Assembly (NCBI GenBank): GCA_002491565.1
Contig: DKWE01000041.1
Coordinates: 35,083-51,152 of the forward strand
Direction of reading: 5' to 3'
Origin: Lachnospiraceae bacterium UBA7160
Lineage (GTDB): Bacteria; Bacillota; Clostridia; Lachnospirales; Lachnospiraceae
DNA length: 16,070 nucleotides
The notes under the pieces are model-generated. The model was not told the origin of the DNA. It did no database searches and was given only the letters and a program-made list of their open reading frames with translations. Each line of letters opens with the position of its first letter. Position 1 is the stretch's first letter. Positions 1 to 6,454 of the stretch are shown one piece after another. The position numbers and the translations under genes were made by a program.

Positions 1-84
1 TCATGTTCAGCTGCTGCGCTTGGCCGCTCCTTCCAGATGCTATCATGTTCAGCTACTGAGCTTGGCTGCTCTCTCTCCAGCACA
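1..84 (-). repeat. Second 42-bp tandem repeat at left edge (at least two units)
   Basis: Copies at 1-42 and 43-84 share a start of TCATGTTCAGCT (plus strand) and the following GCTTGGC block. On the coding strand they encode SIWKERPSAAAEHD and VLEREQPSSVAEHD, again 14 residues. The sequence is unrelated to the 684-977 array but has the same unit length. The array probably continues outside the window. Confidence 0.75.
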
Positions 85-1286
85 CCGCAGTACCAGCGGA
101 TCCCCTCCATATCCCTCTCTGACACAAACTGCGCGGCGCAGTCCTCCGGATACTTGACGAGATAGTTCAGATACTGTTCCTTCGCCGCAGAAGCAAGCTC
201 ATATGGCCACCTGAGACGGCACACAGCCATCTGTACCAGAAACTGCGGACTTTCCTGCGCTGCGGCATAAGGGAAGAGCGAGTCATATTGATGAAAATCA
301 ATCTTTCGATTCCGAAAGCAGTTCCGGTACAGAATCCCCGAGCCGTGCACATGCGTCTCTAAGATCCGTGCCGGTGTATTTTCCACTCCCTCTTCATAAA
401 ACTCCGGGAACATCAGCCTCGCAGTGCCTGCCTGCTCATATTCCACGCAGAGCTCCTCCCGCACCTCGTCCAGAACGTCCTTCAAATAGGTCACGCCATC
501 CGCTGCTGCATGCACCCGGAGGCTCCGGATCCGATGACAGCCGGTAAAGACACCGCTCCCCCAGTCCTTCAGCCTTCCGGAGAATACCACCACAGCGAGA
601 TTCTCACAATTATAAAAACAGTACCGCCCGACACGTTCCACCGAATCAGGAAGTACCAATTCCTCCAGCGCCGCCCCGCATAGCGCCGGCGCGTCCGGAA
701 GCCCCTCCTGCCCATTTCTATGCCGTACTGAATCATCCGAAAGGCCTTTCCGCTCATTCTCACGCCGTGCCGAATCGTCTAAAAGCCCCTCCTGCTCATT
801 CTCACGCTGTACCGAATCGTCCGAAAGCCCCTCCTGCTCATTCACACGCCGTATCGAACCGTCTAAAAGCCCCTCCTGCTCATTCTCACGCTGTACCGAA
901 TCGTCCGGAAGGCCTTCCTGCTCATTCTCACGCTGTGCCGAATCGTCCGGAAGGCCTTCCTGCTCATTCTCACGCTGCGTCTGGGCGCTCACAATCCCCT
1001 TCGCGCCTTCTTCGAGCAGTGACCACAGGATGTGAAGCCGCCCTGCAGCAAGTCCGCGCAGGAGTTCTGTCTCGTCCAGATGCGCGGAAAACGCATAAGG
1101 CGCCAATTCAGTCACCGGAAGTCCATTGATCTGCGGCGGGATTACCACCCTCGTATCACGTGAAAAACAGCGCCAGATCACTGCGCTGTCTCCTCTTATC
1201 TCATATGCAAACGACTGCACTGTCCCTGTGTCAGCATTCTGCCTCTCTAATCCTGACATTCTGGTTTCATCCTTCCTTGCAGACAT
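1..1286 (-). CDS. Leucine-rich-repeat (LRR_5/BspA-like) protein with internal 14-residue repeats, 3' end outside window
   Basis: The frame is open for 428 codons from an ATG at 1286 to the left edge. Residues about 25-70 and about 205-260 have the look of LRR_5 repeats: VVIPPQINGLPVTELAPYAF near the start, then LEELVLPDSVERVGRYCF and a following LRR-like stretch. Between them sit seven in-frame 14-residue acidic/polar units. A different 14-residue repeat begins at the left edge. I see no signal peptide or membrane segment, so a cytoplasmic location is inferred. The start is uncertain. ATG 1286 has only a weak ribosome site; ATG 1259 has AGGAAGG about 11 nt upstream. The frame is also open upstream to 1406 without an ATG. 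The gene follows the HD-domain gene and may be co-transcribed. BspA-type LRR proteins usually mediate protein binding; no specific function can be given here. Confidence 0.75.
   Translation of the reverse strand, partial: MSARKDETRMSGLERQNADTGTVQSFAYEIRGDSAVIWRCFSRDTRVVIPPQINGLPVTELAPYAFSAHLDETELLRGLAAGRLHILWSLLEEGAKGIVSAQTQRENEQEGLPDDSAQRENEQEGLPDDSVQRENEQEGLLDGSIRRVNEQEGLSDDSVQRENEQEGLLDDSARRENERKGLSDDSVRHRNGQEGLPDAPALCGAALEELVLPDSVERVGRYCFYNCENLAVVVFSGRLKDWGSGVFTGCHRIRSLRVHAAADGVTYLKDVLDEVREELCVEYEQAGTARLMFPEFYEEGVENTPARILETHVHGSGILYRNCFRNRKIDFHQYDSLFPYAAAQESPQFLVQMAVCRLRWPYELASAAKEQYLNYLVKYPEDCAAQFVSERDMEGIRWYCGVLEREQPSSVAEHDSIWKERPSAAAEH
684..977 (-). repeat. Seven tandem 42-bp in-frame repeats inside the LRR gene
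   Basis: Seven contiguous units start (minus strand) at 977, 935, 893, 851, 809, 767 and 725. The consensus peptide is QRENEQEGLPDDSV. Units 1-3 and 5 are closest to consensus; units 6 and 7 (RRENERKGLSDDSV, RHRNGQEGLPDAPA) have drifted most. All are 14 codons long with no indel, so copy number can change without losing frame. The peptide is rich in Glu, Asp, Gln and Asn and is probably a flexible linker between two LRR blocks (inference). Confidence 0.95.
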
Positions 1287-1383
1287 ATCTCTAAACCATT
1301 CTGTTTTGTAATCGTTCAGCAGCCGCTGTCCCGTAGCATGATTTTTCAGCGGCAAGGCGACTGAGTGAAGCGATGCGGTGGCA

Positions 1384-1977
1384 TCAATTCTCCTCCATAT
1401 TCGCTGCTACCGCCGCCTCACAGGAACGCATGGCAAGTATCGTTTTATCAAAAAGTGTATCCAAGTCCCACCCAAGGCGCTCAGCTCCGTCACGAATGAC
1501 ATCTCTGGAGCAGCCCGCTGCAAACCGCTTGTCTTTGAATTTCTTTTTCAGACTTTTAACTTCCATATCCATTACACTTTTAGAGGGACGCATCAAAGCC
1601 GCTGACCAGATCAATCCTGTCAGCTCGTCTGCGGCAAACAGCACCTTCTCCATCTCCAGCTTCGGTTCCAGGTCGCAGCAGAGTCCATAACCATGTGAGC
1701 AAATCGAATAGATCATATCCTCTCCTACACCGCCCTCGCGCAAAAGCTCCGGCGCCTTCTGGCAGTGCTGCTCCGGGTAGAGCTCGAAATCAATGTCATG
1801 AAGAAGTCCCGTGATTCCCCAGTACTCTTCCTCAGCGCCATATCCGAGCTCCTTTGCATACCAGCGCATGACGCCCTCGACCGTCAGTGCGTGCTGAATA
1901 TGAAACGGCTCCTTATTATATTTTTTCAGAAGCTCCAGTGCTGCTTCCCGTGTGATTTTACTTTCCATTTCGTCCAT
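1384..1977 (-). CDS. HD-domain protein (HDIG-type metal-dependent phosphohydrolase family)
   Basis: This is a 197-residue soluble protein. Metal-binding positions expected for the HD superfamily are visible: His29 in HIQHA, His60-Asp61 in TGLLHDID, His95 in SHGYG and Asp117 in FAADELTG. HD proteins of this size are generally hydrolases acting on phosphate esters or nucleotides; the substrate cannot be read from the sequence. The start chosen is ATG 1977, preceded by AGGATAAGG; an in-frame ATG three codons later is possible. It lies 111 nt after the aspartate kinase gene, and its TGA overlaps an ATG (TGATG) at 1382-1386 just before the LRR gene. No lysine-pathway role is implied by the family. 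Confidence 0.85.
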   Translation of the reverse strand: MDEMESKITREAALELLKKYNKEPFHIQHALTVEGVMRWYAKELGYGAEEEYWGITGLLHDIDFELYPEQHCQKAPELLREGGVGEDMIYSICSHGYGLCCDLEPKLEMEKVLFAADELTGLIWSAALMRPSKSVMDMEVKSLKKKFKDKRFAAGCSRDVIRDGAERLGWDLDTLFDKTILAMRSCEAAVAANMEEN

Positions 1978-2088
1978 CCTTATCCTGTAGTTACTTTACT
2001 ATAATTGCAATGCGCACTCCAGTAATTTGTTGTCTGCCGCAGCTGTTTTCCTTCCTCTCGTACAAAAGCCTTTGCCGGAAATTTCTTT

Positions 2089-3408
2089 TTACAGATGCGT
2101 CAGCACGAAGATATCATAAATTGCTTTCACAGCAGCCTCAAAGTCCTCGTTGCGAACACCAATGATGATATTCAGCTCGCTGGAGCCCTGGTCGATCATC
2201 TTAACATTGATATGCGCATGGGACAGCGCGGAGAAAATACGGCCCGCAGTACCACGCTGTGCACGCATGCCACGTCCTACTACTGCAATCAGTGCAAGAC
2301 CGGACTCCAGATCCAGCGTATCCGGCTGCACTGCGCGGTGAAGCCCGGAAATTACACGCTGCTCTTTTTCCATGAACTCTGTCTGGTGCACGATCACAGT
2401 AAAGGTGTCGATACCCGACGGCACATGCTCAAACGAAATACCGTTTTCCTCAAAAACCTGCAGCACCTTGCGCCCGAAACCGATCTCTGTATTCATCATG
2501 GCTTTTTCAATATTGATCGCGCAGAACCCCTTCTTTCCGGCAATTCCAGTAATCGTAAACTTCGGCTGGCGGCAGGTACTCTCAACAATCAACGTACCCG
2601 GGTCCTCCGGACGGTTCGTATTTTTGATATTGATCGGGATTCCTTCCTTTCGGAGCGGGAAAATCGCATCTGCGTGCATCACGTTTGCTCCCATGTAGGA
2701 AAGCTCACGCAGTTCCCTGTAAGTGACAGTCTCGATCGTCTCCGGATTCGGAACGATATGTGGATCCGTCACAAGGAAGCCGGAGACATCGGTCCAGTTC
2801 TCATACAGATCAGCATGCACCGCACGGGCAACAATTGAACCTGTTATATCTGAACCGCCTCTGGAAAAGGTACGGATGGTCCCGTCAGCCGTCGCTCCAT
2901 AAAAGCCGGGAATCACAGCACGCTCGACAGCTTCCAGGCGCGCACTCATCTGCTCATTCGTTGTCTCTGCATCAAATGTCCCATTCTCATCAAAGCGGAT
3001 TACCTCTGCCGCATCGATAAATTCATATCCCAGAAAAGCCGCCATGACAATTCCGTTCAGATACTCTCCGCGGGAGGCTGCATACTCACTGCCTGCCCCC
3101 TCTTCAAACTTCGCCCGAATAACAGAGAATTCCTCATCAAGCGTCAGCTGCAACCCAAGTCCATCAATGATTTCCTGATAGCGTGACTTGATTGCATCAA
3201 TTTTCTCCGTAATATCGTCTCCATTCGCCGCTGCTGCATAGCAGTCATACAGCATATCGGTTACTTTCGTATCGTTTGAGCTGCGCTTTCCCGGCGCCGA
3301 CGGCACGACATAGCGGCGCGCCGCATCCGCGTGAATAATATCGCCAACCTTGCGGAACTGCTCCGCACTCGCAAGCGAGCTGCCTCCAAACTTCACAACT
3401 TTTTTCAT
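2089..3408 (-). CDS. Aspartate kinase (aspartokinase), monofunctional with two C-terminal ACT domains
   Basis: This enzyme phosphorylates L-aspartate with ATP, the first step towards lysine/diaminopimelate, threonine and methionine. In the 439 residues, the kinase fold starts with KFGGSS at residues 6-11. SRGGSDITGS at 182-191 is the conserved nucleotide/aspartate region, followed by WTDVSGFLVTDP. The C-terminal third contains two ACT-type modules (about 285-365 and 370-439; VVGRGMRAQRGTAGRIFSAL at 376-395 opens the second), which normally sense lysine or threonine. The start is ATG 3408 with GGAGGAG 8 nt upstream. It is third in the dapA-dapB-aspartokinase order under the lysine riboswitch, separated from dapB by a 320-nt repeat-filled spacer. 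The symbol is left blank because lysC/dapG/yclM-type paralogues cannot be told apart here. Confidence 0.95.
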   Translation of the reverse strand: MKKVVKFGGSSLASAEQFRKVGDIIHADAARRYVVPSAPGKRSSNDTKVTDMLYDCYAAAANGDDITEKIDAIKSRYQEIIDGLGLQLTLDEEFSVIRAKFEEGAGSEYAASRGEYLNGIVMAAFLGYEFIDAAEVIRFDENGTFDAETTNEQMSARLEAVERAVIPGFYGATADGTIRTFSRGGSDITGSIVARAVHADLYENWTDVSGFLVTDPHIVPNPETIETVTYRELRELSYMGANVMHADAIFPLRKEGIPINIKNTNRPEDPGTLIVESTCRQPKFTITGIAGKKGFCAINIEKAMMNTEIGFGRKVLQVFEENGISFEHVPSGIDTFTVIVHQTEFMEKEQRVISGLHRAVQPDTLDLESGLALIAVVGRGMRAQRGTAGRIFSALSHAHINVKMIDQGSSELNIIIGVRNEDFEAAVKAIYDIFVLTHL

Positions 3409-3409
3409 C

Positions 3410-3481
3410 TTAAAGCTCCTCCAGATCTTTACTCCTCAAGCACATTTCTGATATAGAAAAGCCTGTCGGCTTCTCAGTCAT
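3410..3481 (-). other. 23-codon open frame in the last degenerate dapB-tail copy, just before aspartokinase
   Basis: An ATG at 3481 opens a 23-codon frame (beginning MTEKPTGF, ending DLEEL) whose TAA stops 1 nt before the aspartokinase ATG and contains its Shine-Dalgarno. It has shifted frame relative to the dapB tail from which it derives. GAAGAAG lies about 10 nt upstream as a possible weak ribosome site. There is no lysine-codon cluster as in a classical attenuator peptide. It is probably incidental. Confidence 0.2.
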
Positions 3482-3791
3482 ACACTTTATGCTTCTTCGT
3501 TTTTACTCTTTAATCACATTCCGCATATCATAAAAACCCGCCGGTTTACCAACTATACACTTTGCTCTCTTCCGGACATTACTCCTCAATCACATTTCTC
3601 ATATCGTAAAACCGCTGGTTCGCCAACTATACACTTTGCCCTCTTCCGGACCTTACTCCTCAATCACATTTCTCATATCGTAAAAACTCGCCGGTTTATC
3701 AACTATATACTTTGCTCTCTTCCGGACATTACTCCTCAATCACATTTCTCATATCGTAAAAACCCGCCGGTTTACCTGCCATATATTTTGC
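3429..3791 (-). repeat. Tandem array of the dapB 3' end: the gene's own tail plus four downstream copies
   Basis: The block ending in GAGGAGTAA recurs with its stop at 3729 (real dapB), 3653, 3579, 3503 and 3429, giving periods of 76, 74, 76 and 74 bp. Each unit is about 63 bp of dapB tail plus a spacer, mostly the 13-bp TGTCCGGAAGAGA type, which is not from dapB coding sequence. Copies 1 and 3 keep the dapB frame; copy 3 reads KPAGFYDMRNVIKE then stop, against KPAGFYDMRNVIEE in DapB. Copy 2 has a 2-nt loss, and copy 4, next to aspartokinase, is most diverged. This fits successive tandem duplication of the gene end plus its flank. Confidence 0.93.
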
Positions 3792-4487
3792 CGCCTGCAC
3801 TGCGCCCTTCGCAAAGACGCCTTTTGAATAAGCCGTGTGCTTAAACTCGATCACCTCATCGAGCCCGGCAAAGATTACCTCATGCTCGCCGACAATATTG
3901 CCGCCGCGCACCGCACTGATGCCAATCTCATGCTTCTCTCTGCGCCTGCGCTCCTTTGTGCGGTCGTAGGTATACTCGTAAACATTATCCAGCGCCTCAT
4001 TAATGCTGTCCGCCATCGCCAGCGCCGTCCCGCTCGGTGCATCAACCTTCAAATTGTGATGTTTCTCCACAATCTCAATGTCAAAGCCTGCAGGCGCAAG
4101 CGTCCTCGCTGCCTCCTGCAAAAGCTTCAGCAGCATATTGATGCCAAGGGACATATTCGCGGACTTCATCACCGCCACCTGCTCCCCCGCTTTACGGATC
4201 TGTGCCATCTGCTCCTCAGAGTATCCAGTCGTACAAAGCACAGCCGGAACCTGCTTCTCCACGCAGTATGAAAGAATCGAATCCAGCGCCTTAGGAGAAG
4301 AAAAATCAATCAGCGCATCTGCCTGCACATTACAAACCGCAAGGTCAGGAAAGACCGGATACGGCGCACTGCAGTTTACTGCCAGGTCAATCCCTGCCAC
4401 AATTTCCACATTCTCGTCCGCAGCAGCGATATCCGTCACCACATGGCCCATATGACCGCCGCAGCCGCAAAGAATTATTCTCGTCAT
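3729..4487 (-). CDS. dapB: 4-hydroxy-tetrahydrodipicolinate reductase
   Basis: DapB reduces 4-hydroxy-tetrahydrodipicolinate with NAD(P)H, the second committed step of diaminopimelate/lysine synthesis, in the cytosol. The 252-residue length is near the family norm. The N-terminal Rossmann glycine motif is GCGGHMG at 8-14. The substrate/catalytic signature EKHHNLKVDAPSGTA at 141-155 supplies the His pair (143-144), Lys147 and the DAPSGTA loop. The start is ATG 4487 with AGGAG 7 nt upstream. It lies 258 nt downstream of dapA and is followed by the tandem array made from its own last codons. The gene itself looks intact. It was probably regulated through the dapA leader, although the long spacers leave room for internal signals I cannot identify. 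Confidence 0.97.
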   Translation of the reverse strand: MTRIILCGCGGHMGHVVTDIAAADENVEIVAGIDLAVNCSAPYPVFPDLAVCNVQADALIDFSSPKALDSILSYCVEKQVPAVLCTTGYSEEQMAQIRKAGEQVAVMKSANMSLGINMLLKLLQEAARTLAPAGFDIEIVEKHHNLKVDAPSGTALAMADSINEALDNVYEYTYDRTKERRRREKHEIGISAVRGGNIVGEHEVIFAGLDEVIEFKHTAYSKGVFAKGAVQAAKYMAGKPAGFYDMRNVIEE

Positions 4488-4745
4488 AGTAATACTCCTT
4501 CTCGCGTTTATTTCGCAGAAACGCAGCCTTGCCAGTTACCTATTGTCAAGCTCTCGGCCGCTTCTCTTCTCACATTCTCTATCTGAATAATAGCCCTCAC
4601 AGTTATCCTCCGCCAGGCCTTGCCTGCTTCGATGCCAAGTCTCTGAGCCGCTTCCGCACATGAGTCAGAAACTTTCCAGATGCACCGAACAAAGCAGCTT
4701 GCAGGCTTTACTAACCGCAAAACCTGCACCCGCAGGCAACTGTAT
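4488..4745. other. dapB-dapA spacer with a degenerate ~90-bp direct duplication
   Basis: This 258-nt gap has no convincing gene. Two similar blocks, around 4526-4565 and 4617-4655, share GCCTTGCC and a CAAG-CTCT-GCCGCTTC pattern about 90 bp apart, suggesting an old tandem duplication. A 73-codon minus-strand frame (4508-4729) crosses both blocks but has no good ribosome site or recognisable product, so I do not call it a gene. No clear terminator or promoter was seen. Confidence 0.4.
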
Positions 4746-5639
4746 TTATTCCGTCACGGTAATCCCGTACCCTTCCAGTGCCTTTCTCAGCCGCTCCACA
4801 TGCGCATCCTCCATCGGTGAGAGCGGCATGCGCAGCGGTCCGACTTCCTTGCCCATCAGATTCAACGCAGTCTTCACCGGAATCGGATTCACCTCACAGA
4901 AAAGCGCGTCAATCAACTCAATCGCCTCCAGCTGCAGCTGGCAGCTGCGCTTCACATCTCCAGAAAGATAGGACGCAACAATCTCATGAGTCTGCCTGGG
5001 CGCAACATTCGAGAGAACTGAGATGACACCACAGCCGCCAAGAGAAAGAATCGGCACGATCTGATCATCATTTCCGGAGTACAGCTCGATCTTACCCTTT
5101 ACAAGACTCATCAGTTTCGCAACCTGAGAAATATTTCCGGATGCCTCCTTCACTCCCACAATATTTTCCACATGCTCCACCAGCCACGCAATCGTCTCCG
5201 GCTGCAGTGCACAGCCTGTGCGGCTCGGTACATTGTACAGAATAATCGGCAGCTTCACAGCTTCCGCAATCTTCGAATAGTGCAGCTTCAAGCCCCCCTG
5301 CGTCGCCTTATTATAGTAAGGTGTTACCAGCAGAAGCGCATCCGCGCCGTACTTCTCCGCCTCCCTGGAAAGATAAATCGCTGTCTCCGTGCAGTTCGAT
5401 CCGGTACCCGCTATCACCGGGATCCGATGATTCACCTTCTCAACTGCGTACTTGATCGCATCAAGATGCTCCTCATGGGAAAGCGTCGAAGATTCGCCGG
5501 TCGTTCCGCAGATAATAATCGCATCCGTTCCCCCCGCGATCTGCTCCTCCAGAAGTTCTCCAAGCTTCTCAAAATTCACACTGCCATCCTCATGCATCGG
5601 CGTAACAATCGCCACACCTGCTCCCCTAAAAATCGCCAT
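4746..5639 (-). CDS. dapA: 4-hydroxy-tetrahydrodipicolinate synthase
   Basis: DapA condenses pyruvate with aspartate semialdehyde, the branch point into diaminopimelate and lysine. The 297 residues form the expected single TIM barrel. The GTTGES motif is at 45-50 (Thr46/Thr47). Tyr109 lies in TPYYN, Tyr135 in LYNVPSRTG, Arg140 binds the substrate carboxylate, and the Schiff-base Lys164 lies in VGVKEASGN. The start ATG 5639 is preceded by GGAGG 7 nt upstream. It is the first gene after the lysine riboswitch leader, so the operon is expected to shut off when lysine is abundant. Confidence 0.97.
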   Translation of the reverse strand: MAIFRGAGVAIVTPMHEDGSVNFEKLGELLEEQIAGGTDAIIICGTTGESSTLSHEEHLDAIKYAVEKVNHRIPVIAGTGSNCTETAIYLSREAEKYGADALLLVTPYYNKATQGGLKLHYSKIAEAVKLPIILYNVPSRTGCALQPETIAWLVEHVENIVGVKEASGNISQVAKLMSLVKGKIELYSGNDDQIVPILSLGGCGVISVLSNVAPRQTHEIVASYLSGDVKRSCQLQLEAIELIDALFCEVNPIPVKTALNLMGKEVGPLRMPLSPMEDAHVERLRKALEGYGITVTE

Positions 5640-5812
5640 ACTCGTTCCTCCTTCTCTTCAAAACATTTCCTTGCGGCTATTGCAAAAGTGTCAAAAGCTA
5701 CAAGCTATGATACATGCCCAATCGGTCAAGCGCATGATCTTATATCATAACTGCATTTTGCAACACCCTCTTCACCTTTCTTCTGCCCAGCTAGCTTTTC
5801 TGCAAACACGAA

Positions 5813-5837
5813 GGGGGCTGCTTACGCGACAGCCCCC
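5813..5837 (-). terminator. Expression-platform hairpin of the lysine riboswitch
   Basis: On the transcribed (minus) strand GGGGGCTG pairs perfectly with CAGCCCCC around a 9-nt loop, lying between the riboswitch aptamer and dapA. The 3' flank is TTCGTGTTT, so the U-run is weak and interrupted. It is most simply the lysine-induced intrinsic terminator. Confidence 0.75.
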
Positions 5838-5856
5838 AAAGAACCAAACCACATTC

Positions 5857-6029
5857 TCAGGATAGCTCCCCATCGTACCCGATGACAGTCATAAAACTAT
5901 TCGTCCTATGCCCAAGCGGACAGCCCCAGGCACTAACCGCTTTCGGCGTGCTCCCCCTTAGGCGACCTTCCTCTGTGCCTGTACACATCCTGCCGCTTAC
6001 TCATGAATCACGCAACCTCTATCTCAGAT
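5857..6029 (-). ncRNA. Lysine riboswitch (L-box) in the dapA leader
   Basis: Read on the minus strand, the conserved L-box blocks appear in order: GATAGAGGTTGCG (about 6011-6023), AGTA, GGAAGGTCGCC, GCCGAAAGC (5939-5947), ACTGTCATCGGG (5878-5889) and GGGGAGCTATC (5861-5871). The terminal GATAG/CTATC ends can close helix P1. The promoter start point lies just upstream and the terminator hairpin just downstream. In known L-boxes lysine binding favours the terminator. No covariance search was run. Confidence 0.9.
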
Positions 6030-6037
6030 TTTCTCCC

Positions 6038-6066
6038 ACTATATCACTGTAAAAATATGTTGTCAA
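6038..6066 (-). promoter_or_regulatory. Sigma-A-type promoter of the dapA operon
   Basis: The minus strand carries a perfect TTGACA (-35, 6061-6066), a 17-nt spacer and TATAGT (-10, 6038-6043). Transcription would start near 6031, immediately before the riboswitch. Position, spacing and orientation all agree. Confidence 0.9.
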
Positions 6067-6454
6067 CTACTTTTTAGCAAAGAAACAATGCCTCAGGGCT
6101 TTCCTGGAAACAGTTCAGCCGGGGGCTGAATTCTAGTCCTCCGGAAGCATGTATCAAAATAAAAACATGCTGAAATTTTTATAGCTGCCTGAGTGACAGA
6201 ATTAAGAGCAAAGCCGTGTCAGTGAGCGGCATCTGTTCTGTGACAGTTCATGAGAGCATTAACAACAAAGCTAATCGCAACAGTTGCACGATAAAGGAGC
6301 ATAAATTTTGACCAATCATAGATTTCGAGTATTATATTATAGAAAAAAGAAGAACTCCCGCAAAAAAACAGGAGTTTTTCAGTGCCCTCAATAAAATCAA
6401 GCCTTTTTAGGGTTTCAAATCTAATTCATAGCGAGTTTTGTACGTTTTGAGTAA
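6067..6454. other. Non-coding junction between the lysine operon and the IS remnant
   Basis: About 390 nt without a supportable gene. It contains a perfect inverted repeat TTCAGCC/GGCTGAA (6114-6130) and a second, AGCATGT/ACATGCT (6146-6171), followed by GAAATTTTT. A terminator-like hairpin lies at 6351-6378. A stretch from about 6300 to 6430 may be leftover IS end sequence, but I could not identify its element. Confidence 0.5.
6351..6378. terminator. Possible bidirectional intrinsic terminator
   Basis: AACTCC (6353-6358) pairs with GGAGTT (6371-6376), loop CGCAAAAAAACA, followed on the plus strand by TTTC. On the minus strand the same stem is followed by CTTCTTTTTTC. The stem is short (6-8 bp), so activity is uncertain. 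On the minus strand it would help insulate the dap promoter from the polysaccharide cluster. Confidence 0.5.

Noticed and set aside
767..1129. Proline-rich plus-strand open frame with repeats (PNRxKAPPAHSHAV type)
   Set aside because: It is the exact complement of the 42-bp repeat array in the minus-strand LRR gene, which has LRR-like flanks and is open over the full 1286 bases.
2095..2838. 247-codon plus-strand frame
   Set aside because: It lies antisense inside the aspartate kinase gene, whose motifs are complete, and its peptide has no recognisable features.
3429..3791. CRISPR array
   Set aside because: The period of about 75 bp with repeated 'spacers' of the same sequence and clear origin from the dapB end fit tandem duplication, not a CRISPR.
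3429..3791. Repeated hairpins AAACC-GGCG-GGTTT as serial attenuators
   Set aside because: The short stem is part of the dapB coding tail and is broken in at least two copies, so it is not conserved as an RNA element.
4508..4729. 73-codon minus-strand frame between dapA and dapB
   Set aside because: No ribosome site, no recognisable family, and the stretch contains a degenerate duplication typical of non-coding spacer.
6114..6130. Perfect inverted repeat TTCAGCC/GGCTGAA as a terminator
   Set aside because: Neither side has a T-run, so it is noted only as an inverted repeat.
6309..6340. Plus-strand promoter TTGACC followed by TATTAT
   Set aside because: The spacer is short (16 nt), AT-rich sequence makes the match easy by chance, and only a terminator-like hairpin and a dead transposase follow.
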